Shown: piece by piece, positions 1 to 9,544 of the stretch
Layout of the letters: each line of letters begins with the position of its first letter
Position numbering within the stretch: position 1 is the first letter of the stretch
Source of the DNA: Protopterus annectens
Lineage: Eukaryota; Chordata; Ceratodontiformes; Protopteridae
DNA length: 64,000 nucleotides
Direction: 5' to 3'
Assembly: GCF_019279795.1 (NCBI RefSeq)
Contig: NC_056743.1
Span: 1,788,012,339 to 1,788,076,338 of the forward strand
Position numbers and translations under genes: made by a program
Notes under the pieces: generated by a model
Told to the model about the DNA's origin: nothing
The model's database searches: none
What the model saw: only the letters and a program-made list of their open reading frames with translations

Positions 1-113
1 CAAAGTCTAGGTCCGGCGTCGGTTGCTATCTCCTCCTCCCTGACGTCAGTGCGCCAGGGGTATAAAAGATACAGCCGACACCATTTTCTTTCAGTCTTTC
101 TTGCCGCGCGGTG
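1..113. repeat. DIRS-A left inverted terminal repeat (partial)
   Basis: The first 113 bases read, on the opposite strand, as 10876-10978 with a few mismatches. This is the inner part of the left ITR. The outer part and left extension fall before the window. Confidence 0.9.
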
Positions 114-238
114 CCCAAAGCAAAAGCAGTTCACAAGTGCCGGTCGGCCGACTCCTGAGATTTTCAAATCCGAAGTCTTCATTAAAGCTAAGTACCCCGT
201 TGGGGAAACTTTTTTTTTTTTCTTGCTCCAGACCGATG
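41..238 (+). promoter_or_regulatory. DIRS-A promoter and leader block
   Basis: A perfect CRE-like palindrome TGACGTCA lies at 41-48 and a TATA box (tataaaag) at 61-68. Downstream is the block shared by the DIRS copies here: the cagtctttcttgcc segment, then a small hairpin CCCC-GTT-GGGG at 195-205, an uninterrupted T run from about 210, and ctccag just before the gag ATG at 236. The CRE and TATA lie in the ITR, so the right ITR repeats them facing inward. Function is inferred from position and recurrence. Confidence 0.55.
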
Positions 239-1896
239 TCAGAAAAAGTTAATAATTGTTTATTTCTTGTGGGAAGCAAATACCTCCATAAGGATTTTCA
301 TTCTTACTGTATTCCTTGCCTAGGCCCTGACCACGACATTGCTAGTTGTCGGTTTTGTACTAGATTTAACCAATGCACTATTAAGCGTCTGTACGATTTT
401 GCATTTCATTATTTTGGCAGAAGATTCAATTATATAATGCTGTCAGAACAGCAGACTACCGGAGTTTATAAAAAGCGCAAAGAAAAAGAAAAGGACAGGC
501 ATCCAAGGTCCAAAACCGACGACTAGGCTTCTGTTAGGCCTGTCGCCGGTTCTCAGTGAGGCGCTGTCACAGCCCCTGACTCCCGCTACCAACTCCCATG
601 TGGAGCCGACTAGGCCACTGAAAACTCAAGGTATTGGACACTCAGAAACTATTCCCTCAGATGGGTCCGGAGCTGCTGAGCAGGCATCGGCTTCTGAGGG
701 TGTTTTTAGACCAACACAGTTATATGTAAAACCAACTTCAGCTTCAAAGGCAAAGACTAAAGCAGCTCTGAAGTCAAAGAAACAAGTACAGCATTCTCCT
801 GGACAGGCCTCCATGCCTAAAAAACAGATGCTTAAAATGGCTGAAGACCTAATTACTTTGATCAGGGGGGTTCCCATCCCCCTCCTGATGAAAGGCCTAG
901 GCATGAGAGAGAATATGAATCTTCAGATCAGGTTTCCATTTCCTCTGATTCCTCTTCTGAACAGGGATATTCCCTTCCTCCGTATGAAGATTCTGATGCT
1001 GAAGAATCTATCCCTTCAGCTTCTCCTCCTGAGGTTTATTCTTTTGGGGAGACCCTGCATACTATGAGGGAGAATTTCCACTGGGAGAGCCAAGATTACT
1101 CAGAATCCAAGAAAAGGCTCAGAGACTTCCTTTTATTACCTCAGCACAGGCCCTTTGCTATTCCTCCTGTTTTAGACATTGTAGATGATGTATTTTCAGA
1201 GTCCAGTCTGTCTCCTGACTCTTTACCACCAGCTCCTGCTAAGCCAGACAGATACTACACGGTTCTTGATTCACATAAATTTCTTTACAAAAACCCTGCT
1301 GCTGACCCAGAAACCATTTCTCAGGGTCCCAAGGGTGTCAAGGCTTCCACTGCAAAAACCCCTATCCCCTCTGATAGGGATTCAAGGGCCCTGGACAGAT
1401 GGGGGAAAAAGATTTATACTTCTGCTACCTTGGCTGTAAGAGCTTTAAATTGTCAGTTTCATATGCTTAAATATCAGCAATATCTTGTGTCACTGCTTAA
1501 ACAGAAAATTTTGGCAAATTCAGAAATGTGCAGAAAGCAAAGAAATGCAGGATTTATTGCATGCAGCTGAACAAGTGGGAAAGCATACTTTGCAATGTGG
1601 TTTTGATTCTCTAGAGGCCTCCTGCAGGGCCGCAGTTACAGGTTCTGTCATTAGGAGGCATACTTGGTTAAAAGAACAGAATCTGTGCAGAAAGCAAAGA
1701 AATGCAGGATTTATTGCATGCAGCTGAACAAGTGGGAAAGCATACTTTGCAATGTGGTTTTGATTCTTTAGAGGCCTCCTGCAGGGCCGCAGTTACAAGT
1801 TCTGTCATTAGGAGGCATACTTGGTTAAAAGAACAGAATCTGCCCGATCATGTTAAAGCAAAACTAATAGATGCTCCATTACAACATGATACCTTG
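236..1896 (+). pseudogene. DIRS-A gag-like gene, 5' part, broken
   Basis: Gag-like structural protein that would bind element RNA. The start is ATG at 236 (MSEKVNN). A Cys/His segment follows (Cys-x2-Cys, His, Cys-x2-Cys, His, Cys-x2-Cys within about 45 residues), then a KKRKEKEK basic stretch. A TAG near 524 and a roughly 7 bp deletion near 557 break the frame. Gag sequence recognisable by comparison with DIRS-J resumes from 600, and the conserved segment with RALDRWGKK is read at 1064-1570. The 157 bp duplication at 1527-1840 adds another frame change. The last codons are cut by DIRS-B and continue at 7362. No function is expected from this copy. Confidence 0.85.
1527..1840. repeat. 157 bp tandem duplication in DIRS-A gag
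   Basis: Two adjacent copies, 1527-1683 and 1684-1840, are nearly identical (for example ctctagagg against ctttagagg). The length is not a multiple of three, so the second copy is in another frame. The other gag copies here contain this segment once. Confidence 0.93.
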
Positions 1897-1909
1897 ATGT
1901 TCTTCATCT

Positions 1910-2068
1910 CACATTGCTGCAGTCATAACTTGTGGGTAGTCCGCTGTCCTCGGTCGGCCCGAATACCAAAGTATTAGGCTGGCGTCGGTCATGGGCGCCC
2001 AGATCTGACGTCAGTGCGTCATGGTATTAAAGCGCATGACCGACGTCATATCCTCAGTCTTTTTTGCC
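1910..2068. repeat. DIRS-B left ITR
   Basis: About 159 bp, inverted match to 7159-7318. The outer 13 bases (1897-1909) are outside the repeat and are matched only in the ICR. Confidence 0.95.
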
Positions 2069-2212
2069 GCATGGTCCGAAGCAGAAGCAGCGTTTGCAAG
2101 TGCCGTTCGGCGTTCTGAAATTTTCGTATTCTGAGTTTCAGACCGAAACCAAGTTGGGCTAAGTACCCGTTGGGAATATTTTTGTTTTTCTTGCCTCAGT
2201 TAATTCCGGATG
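2006..2212 (+). promoter_or_regulatory. DIRS-B promoter and leader block
   Basis: TGACGTCA at 2006-2013 is followed by a weakened TATA (tattaaag, from 2025). The leader hairpin is CCC-GTT-GGG at 2166-2174. It is followed by a T-rich tract ending cttgcctcag, which resembles a splice acceptor, and ATG at 2210. This ATG is out of frame with the long gag frame because one A is missing from the following A run. Confidence 0.5.
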
Positions 2213-2228
2213 TCAGAAAAGTGAATAA

Positions 2229-3941
2229 TTGTATTTCTTGTGGGAAACAGATACCGCAGGGATTACCACTCTCTGTATTCCTTGTTTGGGGCCTGAGCAC
2301 GACGTAGTCGGGTGTCGCTTTTGTGCTAGGTTTAATAAGCGCACCATTAAACGTAGGTTAGATTGCGCTAGGCTTGTCTTCGGTAAGCGGTGTAATTACA
2401 ATATGCCGTCGGATCCTCCGACGCCCGCTACCGCTAAGAAGCGCAAGGAAAAATCGTTAAGGTCCAAGCAGGATGAGTCGTCCGTTCCGGACGCCGGTTC
2501 TTTAGAAACTACGGTGGAATCTGTAGATCCAGCCGAGGTTTCAGCTGAGTCTCAGGGGGAGAAGTTAATTTTACAGGATGTGGCCTCTCAGGAGTTGGGT
2601 CAGGCTGAGGGGGCCTCTCAGGTTGCTGTACTTCCTTCTATGCCTAAGGGGGTTAGGCCTTCTCCTTCTGTCTCTAAGGTACCTTCTAAGGGCAGGCCTG
2701 GTTTGCCTTCCTCAGGTGTCAGTCCTAGTTCTGCAGGTTCTGTGCCTAAAAAACACATGCTTAAAATGGCAGAAGATTTAATTTCCTTAATCAGGGGTTC
2801 TATGCCCCCTCCAGATAAGAGGCCTAGGGTGGAGCCAGAGGTAGAATGTTTGGAACAGGCTTCAGATTACTCAGAGTCTTCGGCTGAAGACACTCAGGAT
2901 TTTCCTCCTTATTCTGATTCAGACGCAGAGGATTCCAGTCCTTCTGCTTCTCCTCCAGAGGATTTTTCTTTTTCAGCGACCCTGCATTCTGTGAGGGAGC
3001 ATTTTAAATGGGAAGGCCAGGATTTCTCGGATTCCCGAAAGAGGCTTAGGGAATTTTTGTTTTTACCCCAACATCGGCCCTTAGCTATACCTCCTGTTTT
3101 GGATGTTGTTCAGGATGTTTTCTCTGAGGCTTCTCTTAATCCAGACTCTTTGCCTCCTGCGCCAGTTAAACCAGATAGGTATTACAGAGTGCCTGAGGCT
3201 CATAAATATCTGTATAAGAGCCCAAGGGCTGACCCAGAAACTATTAGCCAGGGACCTAAGGGTGTCAGGGCTTCTGTTGTAAAGAATCCAGTTCCTATGG
3301 ATAAAGATTCTAGAGCTTTGGATAGGTGGGGTAAGAAAGTGTACACCTCTTCCACTCTAGCAATGAGGGCTTTGAATTGCCAGTTTCATATGTTGAAGTA
3401 CCAGAATTTTCTCCTTACTCAGTTAAAATCTAAGGTAGATGCTTTGGCAGAGGGCATAGAGTGTAAGGAATTACAGGATTTGGTTCATGCCTCTGATCAG
3501 GTGGGTAAGCATTCTTTGCAGTGTGGTTTCGATGCTTTACAGGCTTCTTCCAGGGTGGCTGCCACTGGATCAGTTATTCGCAGGCACGCCTGGCTTAAGG
3601 ATCAGAATTTGTCAGAGCATGTTAAAGCTAGAATTTTAGATGTTCCTTTACAGTCTGAAGTTTTGTTTGGTTCTCCTGTGGAGTCTGTCTTGAAGAAAAT
3701 AGAAGACAAGGCTAAGTCTATGCAGACTGTTAAAGATTTTTTGCAGGTGCAGCCCCCTAAGTTTAGCAGGAATTGGCCTACTAAGGGATGGGCTTACCCT
3801 TCTTCTGATTTGCAGTCTAGGGGCAGATGTAGGCGTGGTAGGGGCAGAGCTCAGAGTTCTTTCAGGCCTAGAACGTGGAGTTCCCCTGCACAATCTACAG
3901 GTGAGGGCAGGGGCCAGTCCTTTCGTAAACAGGCCCAATGA
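2229..3941 (+). CDS. DIRS-B Gag-like protein, nearly intact
   Basis: Long open frame of about 570 codons covering almost all of gag. The natural start is probably ATG 2210, but one A is missing from the run after it, so this frame is open only from about 2229 (a TTG, not a credible start). In order it shows the Cys/His segment (CIPCLG, CRFCARFN), a basic KKRKEK stretch, a Ser/acidic linker (DSDAEDSSPSASPPEDFSF), a conserved core (RALDRWGKK, RRHAWLKDQN, KDFLQVQPPKFSRNW), and an RG-rich tail (RGRCRRGRGR) likely to bind RNA. It ends in TGA followed by C at 3939-3942, overlapping the start of the +1 RT frame. No standard viral-type zinc knuckle was seen. Confidence 0.85.
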   Translation: MYFLWETDTAGITTLCIPCLGPEHDVVGCRFCARFNKRTIKRRLDCARLVFGKRCNYNMPSDPPTPATAKKRKEKSLRSKQDESSVPDAGSLETTVESVDPAEVSAESQGEKLILQDVASQELGQAEGASQVAVLPSMPKGVRPSPSVSKVPSKGRPGLPSSGVSPSSAGSVPKKHMLKMAEDLISLIRGSMPPPDKRPRVEPEVECLEQASDYSESSAEDTQDFPPYSDSDAEDSSPSASPPEDFSFSATLHSVREHFKWEGQDFSDSRKRLREFLFLPQHRPLAIPPVLDVVQDVFSEASLNPDSLPPAPVKPDRYYRVPEAHKYLYKSPRADPETISQGPKGVRASVVKNPVPMDKDSRALDRWGKKVYTSSTLAMRALNCQFHMLKYQNFLLTQLKSKVDALAEGIECKELQDLVHASDQVGKHSLQCGFDALQASSRVAATGSVIRRHAWLKDQNLSEHVKARILDVPLQSEVLFGSPVESVLKKIEDKAKSMQTVKDFLQVQPPKFSRNWPTKGWAYPSSDLQSRGRCRRGRGRAQSSFRPRTWSSPAQSTGEGRGQSFRKQAQ

Positions 3942-5843
3942 CCTGCATCTTCAGCTGCCAGATCCCTCCTGTCTGGCAGCACCTTTGGGAGGAAAGTTGG
4001 CACTCTTCAAGCAAAATTGGCTTTTAGTCACCCAGGACAAATGGGTGTTGGACATTATAGACCGAGGCTACAAGTTTTATTTCCACACATTGCCTCCTTT
4101 CAAGGGCATGCCAGACGTTCCTCCTCAGCAAAGGGTAGAGGCTCACAAACAGATTTCTTTACTTCTTCAAATGGGGGCTATACAGCAGGTCCCTCTGTCC
4201 GAAGTGGGCCTAGGATTTTATTCTCGCCTGTTTCTTGTACCAAAGAAAGGAAACACTTGGAGGCCAATTTTGGATTTATCTATCCTCAACACATACCTGG
4301 ACATTCCAAAATTCAAAATGTTGACGTTGCAACAACTTCTGCCTCTGTTGGGCAAAGATCACTGGATGGTAACTCTGGATCTCAAAGAGATCATGTTCCT
4401 ATCAGGCCCAGTTGCAGGAGATACCTGCGTTTTCGGGCTGGGACTTTACATTATCAGTTCTCTGCATTGCCCTTTGGCTTATCTACTGCGCCCAGGGTGT
4501 TCACAAAGGTTCTGGCTCCGGTGATAGCCTTCTTAAGGTTAAGAGGAATACAAATTTATCCTTATTTGGACGATTGTCTGATTCTTGCTCAAGACAAAAA
4601 CAAGCTTCTTCACCATCTACAGTATGTTATGGCAGTGTTAAGGTGCCTAGGGTATTCTGTGAACGAAACAAAGTCCAGTCTAGTGCCCTCTCAGGAAATG
4701 TGCTTTCTGGGTGTGAGACTGAATACAGCTTCCCAGATGGCCTTTTTGACCCTGGACAAACAAAGAAACCTTACACTTTACTTCCACCAATTGTCTCTAC
4801 GGTCCAGGCTGACTGCAAGAACAGTCCTTCAAGCCTTGGGGTTCATGGCATCTTGTATTCTGGTGCTTCCCAATGCCAAACTGCATATGAGGAAGCTACA
4901 ATGGTATCTCAAAAATGTATGGACGCAACACTGCCACGATCTGGACACTGTCATTCAAATAATACCTTGCATTCAAAAGGAATTTTTGTGGTGGGCTCAG
5001 GAATGTCACCTAAACAAGGGACTCTCTGTGACCCGACCAGAGGCGAGTCAGATCTTAACGACAGATGCCTCGGACAAGGCTTGGGGAGCTCACCTCAATG
5101 GAAAATGGGTTCAAGACACGTGGCCTGCCAGACTTCAACATTTACATATCAACTTGAAGGAGATGTTAGCAGTCCAATTTGCATTGATGGCTTTCAAGGA
5201 TCTACTTCACCCAGGACAAGTGTTGATTCAAACAGACAACACAACTGTCATGTGGTACATCAACAAGCAAGGGGGAACCCATTCGTACCCTCTTTGCAGG
5301 CAAGCTATGGTTTTGTGGGAGACTGCTCTCAGTTTGCACCTCACTCTTCAGGCAAGGTTTCTGCCAGGAGCTCAGAACTCTTTAGCAGATGTTTTGAGCA
5401 GACAGATGGCGGATCCCCACGAGTGGAAATTGGATCCTCAGGTATTTCGACAGTTGACAGTGATATGGGGGACTCCAGACATAGATCTGTTCGCTTCTCC
5501 ACTAAATTTCCAGTTGCCAAAGTTTTGCACAAAGATGTTTCATCCAACAGCTTGGAAAGTGGATGCTCTATCATTCAGTTGGAGCAATCTTCACGTCTAT
5601 GCCTTTCCTCCTCTGCCTCTCCTTCCCAAGGTGCTCTTGAAGGTCAGACAAGACAAGCCCTCCATGATTCTAATAGCTCCAGATTGGCCTCGACAGCACT
5701 GGTACCCTCTGCTGAGGAGTTTGGTAAGGGAGCCTCCTTGGCCTTTGCCTTCAATTCCACACCTTTTGTCTCAGGCAGGCAATCATTTCCTCAATGTCAG
5801 GATTCAGTCCCTGCATCTAACAGCCTGGCATATTCTGTTCTAG
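3835..5843 (+). pseudogene. DIRS-B RT / RNase H / methyltransferase-like polyprotein, one deletion
   Basis: Copies element RNA into DNA. The RT frame is +1 to gag and overlaps its last 100 bases. RT palm motifs are visible: RPILDLS, then VTLDLKE where a 7 bp deletion near 4390 shifts the frame, then FSALPFGLSTAPRVFTK and YLDD near 4565. RNase H follows with TTDASDKAWG near 5060, the HINLKEMLAV acidic segment and TDNTTVMWYINKQGG. The C-terminal part (IDLFASPLN, AFPPLPLL, ILIAPDWPRQHWYPLL) resembles the Dam-like methyltransferase region known in DIRS elements; I could not test its catalytic motif. Without the deletion the frame would be about 660 codons. It is flagged a pseudogene only for that lesion. 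Confidence 0.9.
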
Positions 5844-6884
5844 AACCTGGTGGGTCGCAGCTTCCTCAACAAGTTTTGAATGTTATTTTGGAGGCCAGAC
5901 GGCCTAGTACAAGGAAAGTTTATGCAGATAAATGGAGGAGATTTTTTATTTGGAGCAAAGCAAAGAGCTTTGATGTTTCCAGGCCTGATTTGAGTGTTTC
6001 TCTTCAATATCTTACGGAATTATTAGACAAGGGTTTGTCTTTCTCCTCTGTAAAAGTTCATGCTGCAGCCATTTCTGCTCACTATGACTGTGACCCACCA
6101 TTATTCTCTCATCCTTTGTTTAAGCAATTCCTTAGAGGGGCTAAGAACATAAGACCCCCACGTAGAGCTCCTACTCCTTCCTGGGATCTCAATTTTGTGT
6201 TGGAAAAGCTTACTTTGCCTCCTTTTGAACCTGCAGCTACGTCTGAGTTAAAGTTTTTGTCTTGGAAGACTGCTTTTTTGTTGGCCAATTACGTCTGCTA
6301 GAAGGGTATCTGAATTACAGGCTCTAATGGCAGTTGAACCCTTCCTGATTTTTCATAAGGATAGGGTATCTCTGCGTACTAACCCTACTTTTATGCCTAA
6401 AGTGGTTTCAAATGTGGCCTTGAACCAATCTATTCATTTGCCTACTTTTTATGCTGAGCCCCAAAATAAAGGGGAGAAAATTTTGCACACTTTGGATATT
6501 CACAGGCAGTTGCGTTATTATTTGAGCAGGACTAAAAGGTTCAGACAGTCTCAACAGTTGTTTGTTTCTTTTGCTTTGGCCTCTCAGGGGAAACCTGTTT
6601 CGAAACAAACTATTTCTAAGTGGATTGGCCATTGTATTGCTTTTTGTTATTCTCATCATGGTAAGGAGATTCCGGCTGGAATCAGACCTCATTCCACTAG
6701 GGCTACTGCCACTTCTACTGCTTTTTTAAGGGGTGTAGCTACTAAAGATATTTTGGAGGCAGCTACTTGGAGTTCAGTGCGCACTTTTTCTAAACATTAC
6801 CATCTTCCTCTTTATTCCAAATCTAGGGCTGGATTTGCCACTGCAGTTTTACAGGGCATGTTAGCAGCTCCCAATGCTTTATGA
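5830..6884 (+). pseudogene. DIRS-B tyrosine recombinase, one frameshift
   Basis: Integrase-equivalent of DIRS elements, expected to insert circular cDNA. The N-terminal SAM-like region contains LEARRPSTRKVYADKWRRF and KVHAAAISAHYD. The catalytic half has the first Arg block near 6294, where an extra A disrupts the sequence read as SARRVSEL in the sister copy. It then has HSTRATATS (His-x-x-Arg) near 6690 and KHYHLPLYS near 6796 with the probable nucleophile Tyr. The frame is open upstream through the RT region, so the true start is not obvious. It stops at 6882-6884. The single inserted base near 6290 is the only break seen. Confidence 0.9.
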
Positions 6885-6920
6885 TTTTGCCAGCCTCCCT
6901 TTACCTTTGCTTTGGGATTC

Positions 6921-7020
6921 TACCCACAAGTTATGACTGCAGCAATGTGAGATGAAGAACATAGTACAGTTTTGTACCTACCATAAATGTAGATGTTCGA
7001 AGATCCACATTGCTGCAGTC
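6921..7020. repeat. DIRS-B internal complementary region
   Basis: The first arm (6921-6962) is the reverse complement of the element's left end. The second arm (6963-7020) is the reverse complement of its last 58 bases (7304-7361). They meet as gaagaacat/agtacag. In the DIRS model this region templates joining of the two ends into a circle. The exact arms fix the element borders. Confidence 0.96.
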
Positions 7021-7158
7021 CAATTTACCCTCCCTCCTTCCCCTCTGTAGTTTGGAGTGGTTGTATGGTTTAGGTGGTAGAGGTTGTTTGTACATGGGTT
7101 TTGGAGGTTTCTCTATTTTTGGCTGTGGCCTTTCTTTTTAGGGCCTTCTGACATCTGG

Positions 7159-7318
7159 GGCAAGAAAAGACTGAGGATATGACGTCGGTCATGCGCTTTA
7201 ATACCATGACGCACTGACGTCATATCTGAGCGCCCATGACCGACGCCAGCCTAATACTTTGGTATTCGGGCCGACCGAGGACAGCGGACTACCCACAAGT
7301 TATGACTGCAGCAATGTG
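7159..7318. repeat. DIRS-B right ITR
   Basis: Inverted match to 1910-2068. It is followed by the 43 bp right extension (7319-7361), present again only in the ICR. Confidence 0.95.
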
Positions 7319-7361
7319 GATCTTCGAACATCTACATTTATGGTAGGTACAAAACTGTACT

Positions 7362-7643
7362 TTTGGTGTTAAAGCAGAAGAGGTGTTGAAGAAAATGGAG
7401 GACAAAGCTAAATCTATGCAAACAGTGAAGGATTTCTTACAGGTGCAGCCTCCCAGATTTAGCAGGAACTGGTCTACAAAGAATTGGTCCTTTCCAGTGT
7501 CAGACGGGCCACAAAGAGGCAGATACAGACGCCCCAGAGGCAGATCACAGCCCCAAGGCTCATACAGGCCTAAACAATGGGGTGCTTCTACCTCCAAAAG
7601 AGGAGAGGAAAAATCACAGCCATACAGGAAACGGTCTCAATGA
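7362..7643 (+). pseudogene. DIRS-A gag-like gene, 3' end
   Basis: Completes the gag cut at 1896. The frame reads VLKKMEDKAKSMQTVKDF, then QVQPPRFSRNW, and an RG/basic tail (RGRYRRPRGRSQ) likely to contact RNA. It ends with TGA-CCT at 7641. The RT frame starts in +1 across this end, as in the other copies. Confidence 0.88.
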
Positions 7644-9532
7644 CCTCCCCCTGCCAGCACCACGCAAGTATCTTCTGGCAGCTCCTTTGGGGGGAAAATT
7701 AGCACTTTTTTCACAAAATTAGCACATGATCACCCGGGACAAATGTGTCTTAAATATCTTATCTCAAGGCTACAGGTTCCACTTTCACACCCTGCCAAGG
7801 CCAAACGGTATGCCAGACCTGCCACACAATCAATGGGCAGAGGCACAAAAACAAGTTTTATCTCTCATGGACTTGAGAGCCATTCAGCAAGTACCACAGC
7901 AAGAGCAGGGACAAGGATTTTACTCAAGGCTATTCTTGGTACCCAGAAAGGACAAAGCCTGGAGACCAATACTGGACCTGTCTATCCTAAACACATACCT
8001 GGATATTCCAAAATTCAAAATGTTAACTCTGCAGCAGCTTCTGCCCATGCTGGGCAAGAAAGCTTGGCTTGTGACTTTAGACCTAAAAGAGGCATACCTT
8101 CATGTCCCAATCAGACAATCATGCAGAAGACCCCTCAGATTTATAGCTGGCTCAATGCACTACCAATTCTCTGCACTGCCCTTTGGCTTATCTACTGCGC
8201 CCAGGGTCTTCACAAAATGCCTGGCACCAGTAATTGCATTCTGCAGACAGAGGAATACAAATATATCCTTACTTGGACGACTGCTTTATTCAAGCAGAGA
8301 ACAAGGACATCCTGCTACAGCATCTGGCGTTTGTAAAAAGATTACTAATAGGTCTAGGGTACACAGTAAACGAAAAGAAATCAAAACTCGTACCCTCTCA
8401 AGAGATAATATTCCTGGCTGCAAGCTTAAATACAACTGCCCAGATGGCTTATCTCGCACCAGACAAACAACAGACAACTGACTACTTATTTCAAAATATT
8501 GGCAACAAAGACCCAGTTATCTGCAAGAAAAATTATGCAGGCTTTGGGCTTCATGGCATCCTGCATACTACTAATTGCATATGCAAGACTGCATATGAGG
8601 AAACTTCAGTGGTATCTAAAAAGGGTTTGGACTCAACATTGCCACAGCCTGGAAACAATTACCCTCATTCCCTGCCTGCAACAGGAGTTTCAATGGTGGG
8701 CAAAAGCCTGTCACCTCAACACGGGACAGCCATTCACCTTACCCACAGCCAGGCAGACATTGACAACAGATGCATCAGATTATGCCTGGGGGGCCCATAT
8801 GGCAGGAAGATGTATTCAGGGCACATGGTCCGCAAGTTAAATGCATCTACATATCAATCAAAAAGAAATGCTAGCTGTTCAGAATGCCCTGACAGCCTTC
8901 AAGGATATACTTCATCCAGGACAACTACTGATAAAGATGGACAATACTACAGTCATGCGGTACATAAACAAGCAGGGGGCACACATTCCTACCCCCTCTG
9001 CAGACTAGCCATGAACTTGTGGGACACAGCGCGGACTTACCAAGTACATCTGCAAGCACAATTCCTGCCAGGAAGGATAAATACTCTGGCAGACGAACTA
9101 AGCAGAAACATAATGGATCCCCACGAGTGGAAATTGGATCCACAAGTCTTCAGCATGATAACAAGGAACTGGGGGTTCCTGGACATAGACCTATTTGCCT
9201 CCCCTCACAACTGCCAACTACAGAGATTCTGCACAAGGACTTATCACAAGCAAGCATGGAAAGTGGATGCTCTATCTTTCAGCTGGAAAAACGTAATAGT
9301 ATATGTCTTTCCTCCTCTGCCTCTCCTCCTCAAGGTCAGACAACAGAAGCCAAAAATGATACTGATTGCCCCAGACTGGCCCCGCCAGCACTGGTACCCA
9401 ATCCTAAAGAGCTTGTCTCAATGCCCAGCTTGGACATTATCTCAAATTCCTCACTTATTGACCCAACAAGACAGTATGATACTGCACAGCCAACTCAGGA
9501 CCTTAAACCTGACAGTATGGCGAATAATGTAG
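7640..9532 (+). pseudogene. DIRS-A RT / RNase H / MT-like gene, frameshifted
   Basis: Degenerate polymerase gene. RT is read from about 7726 (GYRFHFHTL, RPILDLSILNTYL, VTLDLKEAYLHVPI, FSALPFGLSTAPRVFTK). The frame then changes near 8240; YLDD is read there, and again near 8490. RNase H TTDASDYAWGAH is near 8750. The frame changes again near 8840, giving TDNTTVM-like sequence in decayed form and then SRNIMDPHEWKLDP, IDLFAS and ILIAPDWPRQHWYP near 9360-9400. The order matches DIRS-B. At least three frameshifts rule out function. Confidence 0.88.
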
Positions 9533-9544
9533 CCATTCAAGACA

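Larger units (their letters stand above)
1..1896 (+). mobile_element. DIRS-A, left part (interrupted by DIRS-B)
   Basis: Left part of a DIRS-type retrotransposon whose outer left tip lies before the window. It opens inside the left inverted terminal repeat, passes a TATA box and leader, and carries most of a decayed gag. It stops inside gag at 1896, where DIRS-B begins. The same gag codons resume at 7362, so the two pieces are one element. A 157 bp tandem duplication and several frame breaks show it is dead. Family assignment rests on the ITR, ICR, RT and recombinase found in its right part. Confidence 0.92.
1897..7361 (+). mobile_element. DIRS-B, complete DIRS retrotransposon nested in DIRS-A
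   Basis: A full-length DIRS element of 5465 bp. It starts atgttcttc and ends ctgtact, with ITRs 1910-2068 and 7159-7318, a 13 bp left extension and a 43 bp right extension, and an ICR at 6921-7020 that matches both ends abutted. Gene order is gag, RT/RNase H/MT, YR. Only small lesions are visible: a 1-base loss near the gag start, a 7 bp deletion in RT and a 1-base gain in YR. The host gag of DIRS-A rejoins cleanly (ttg/ttt), so there is no target duplication. It is younger than A and is a close sister of DIRS-E. Confidence 0.97.

Noticed and set aside
4412-5830. Independent gene in the frame overlapping RT in DIRS-B
   Set aside because: Not listed as a separate gene: it has no recognisable domain before the recombinase. 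It is discussed as a finding.
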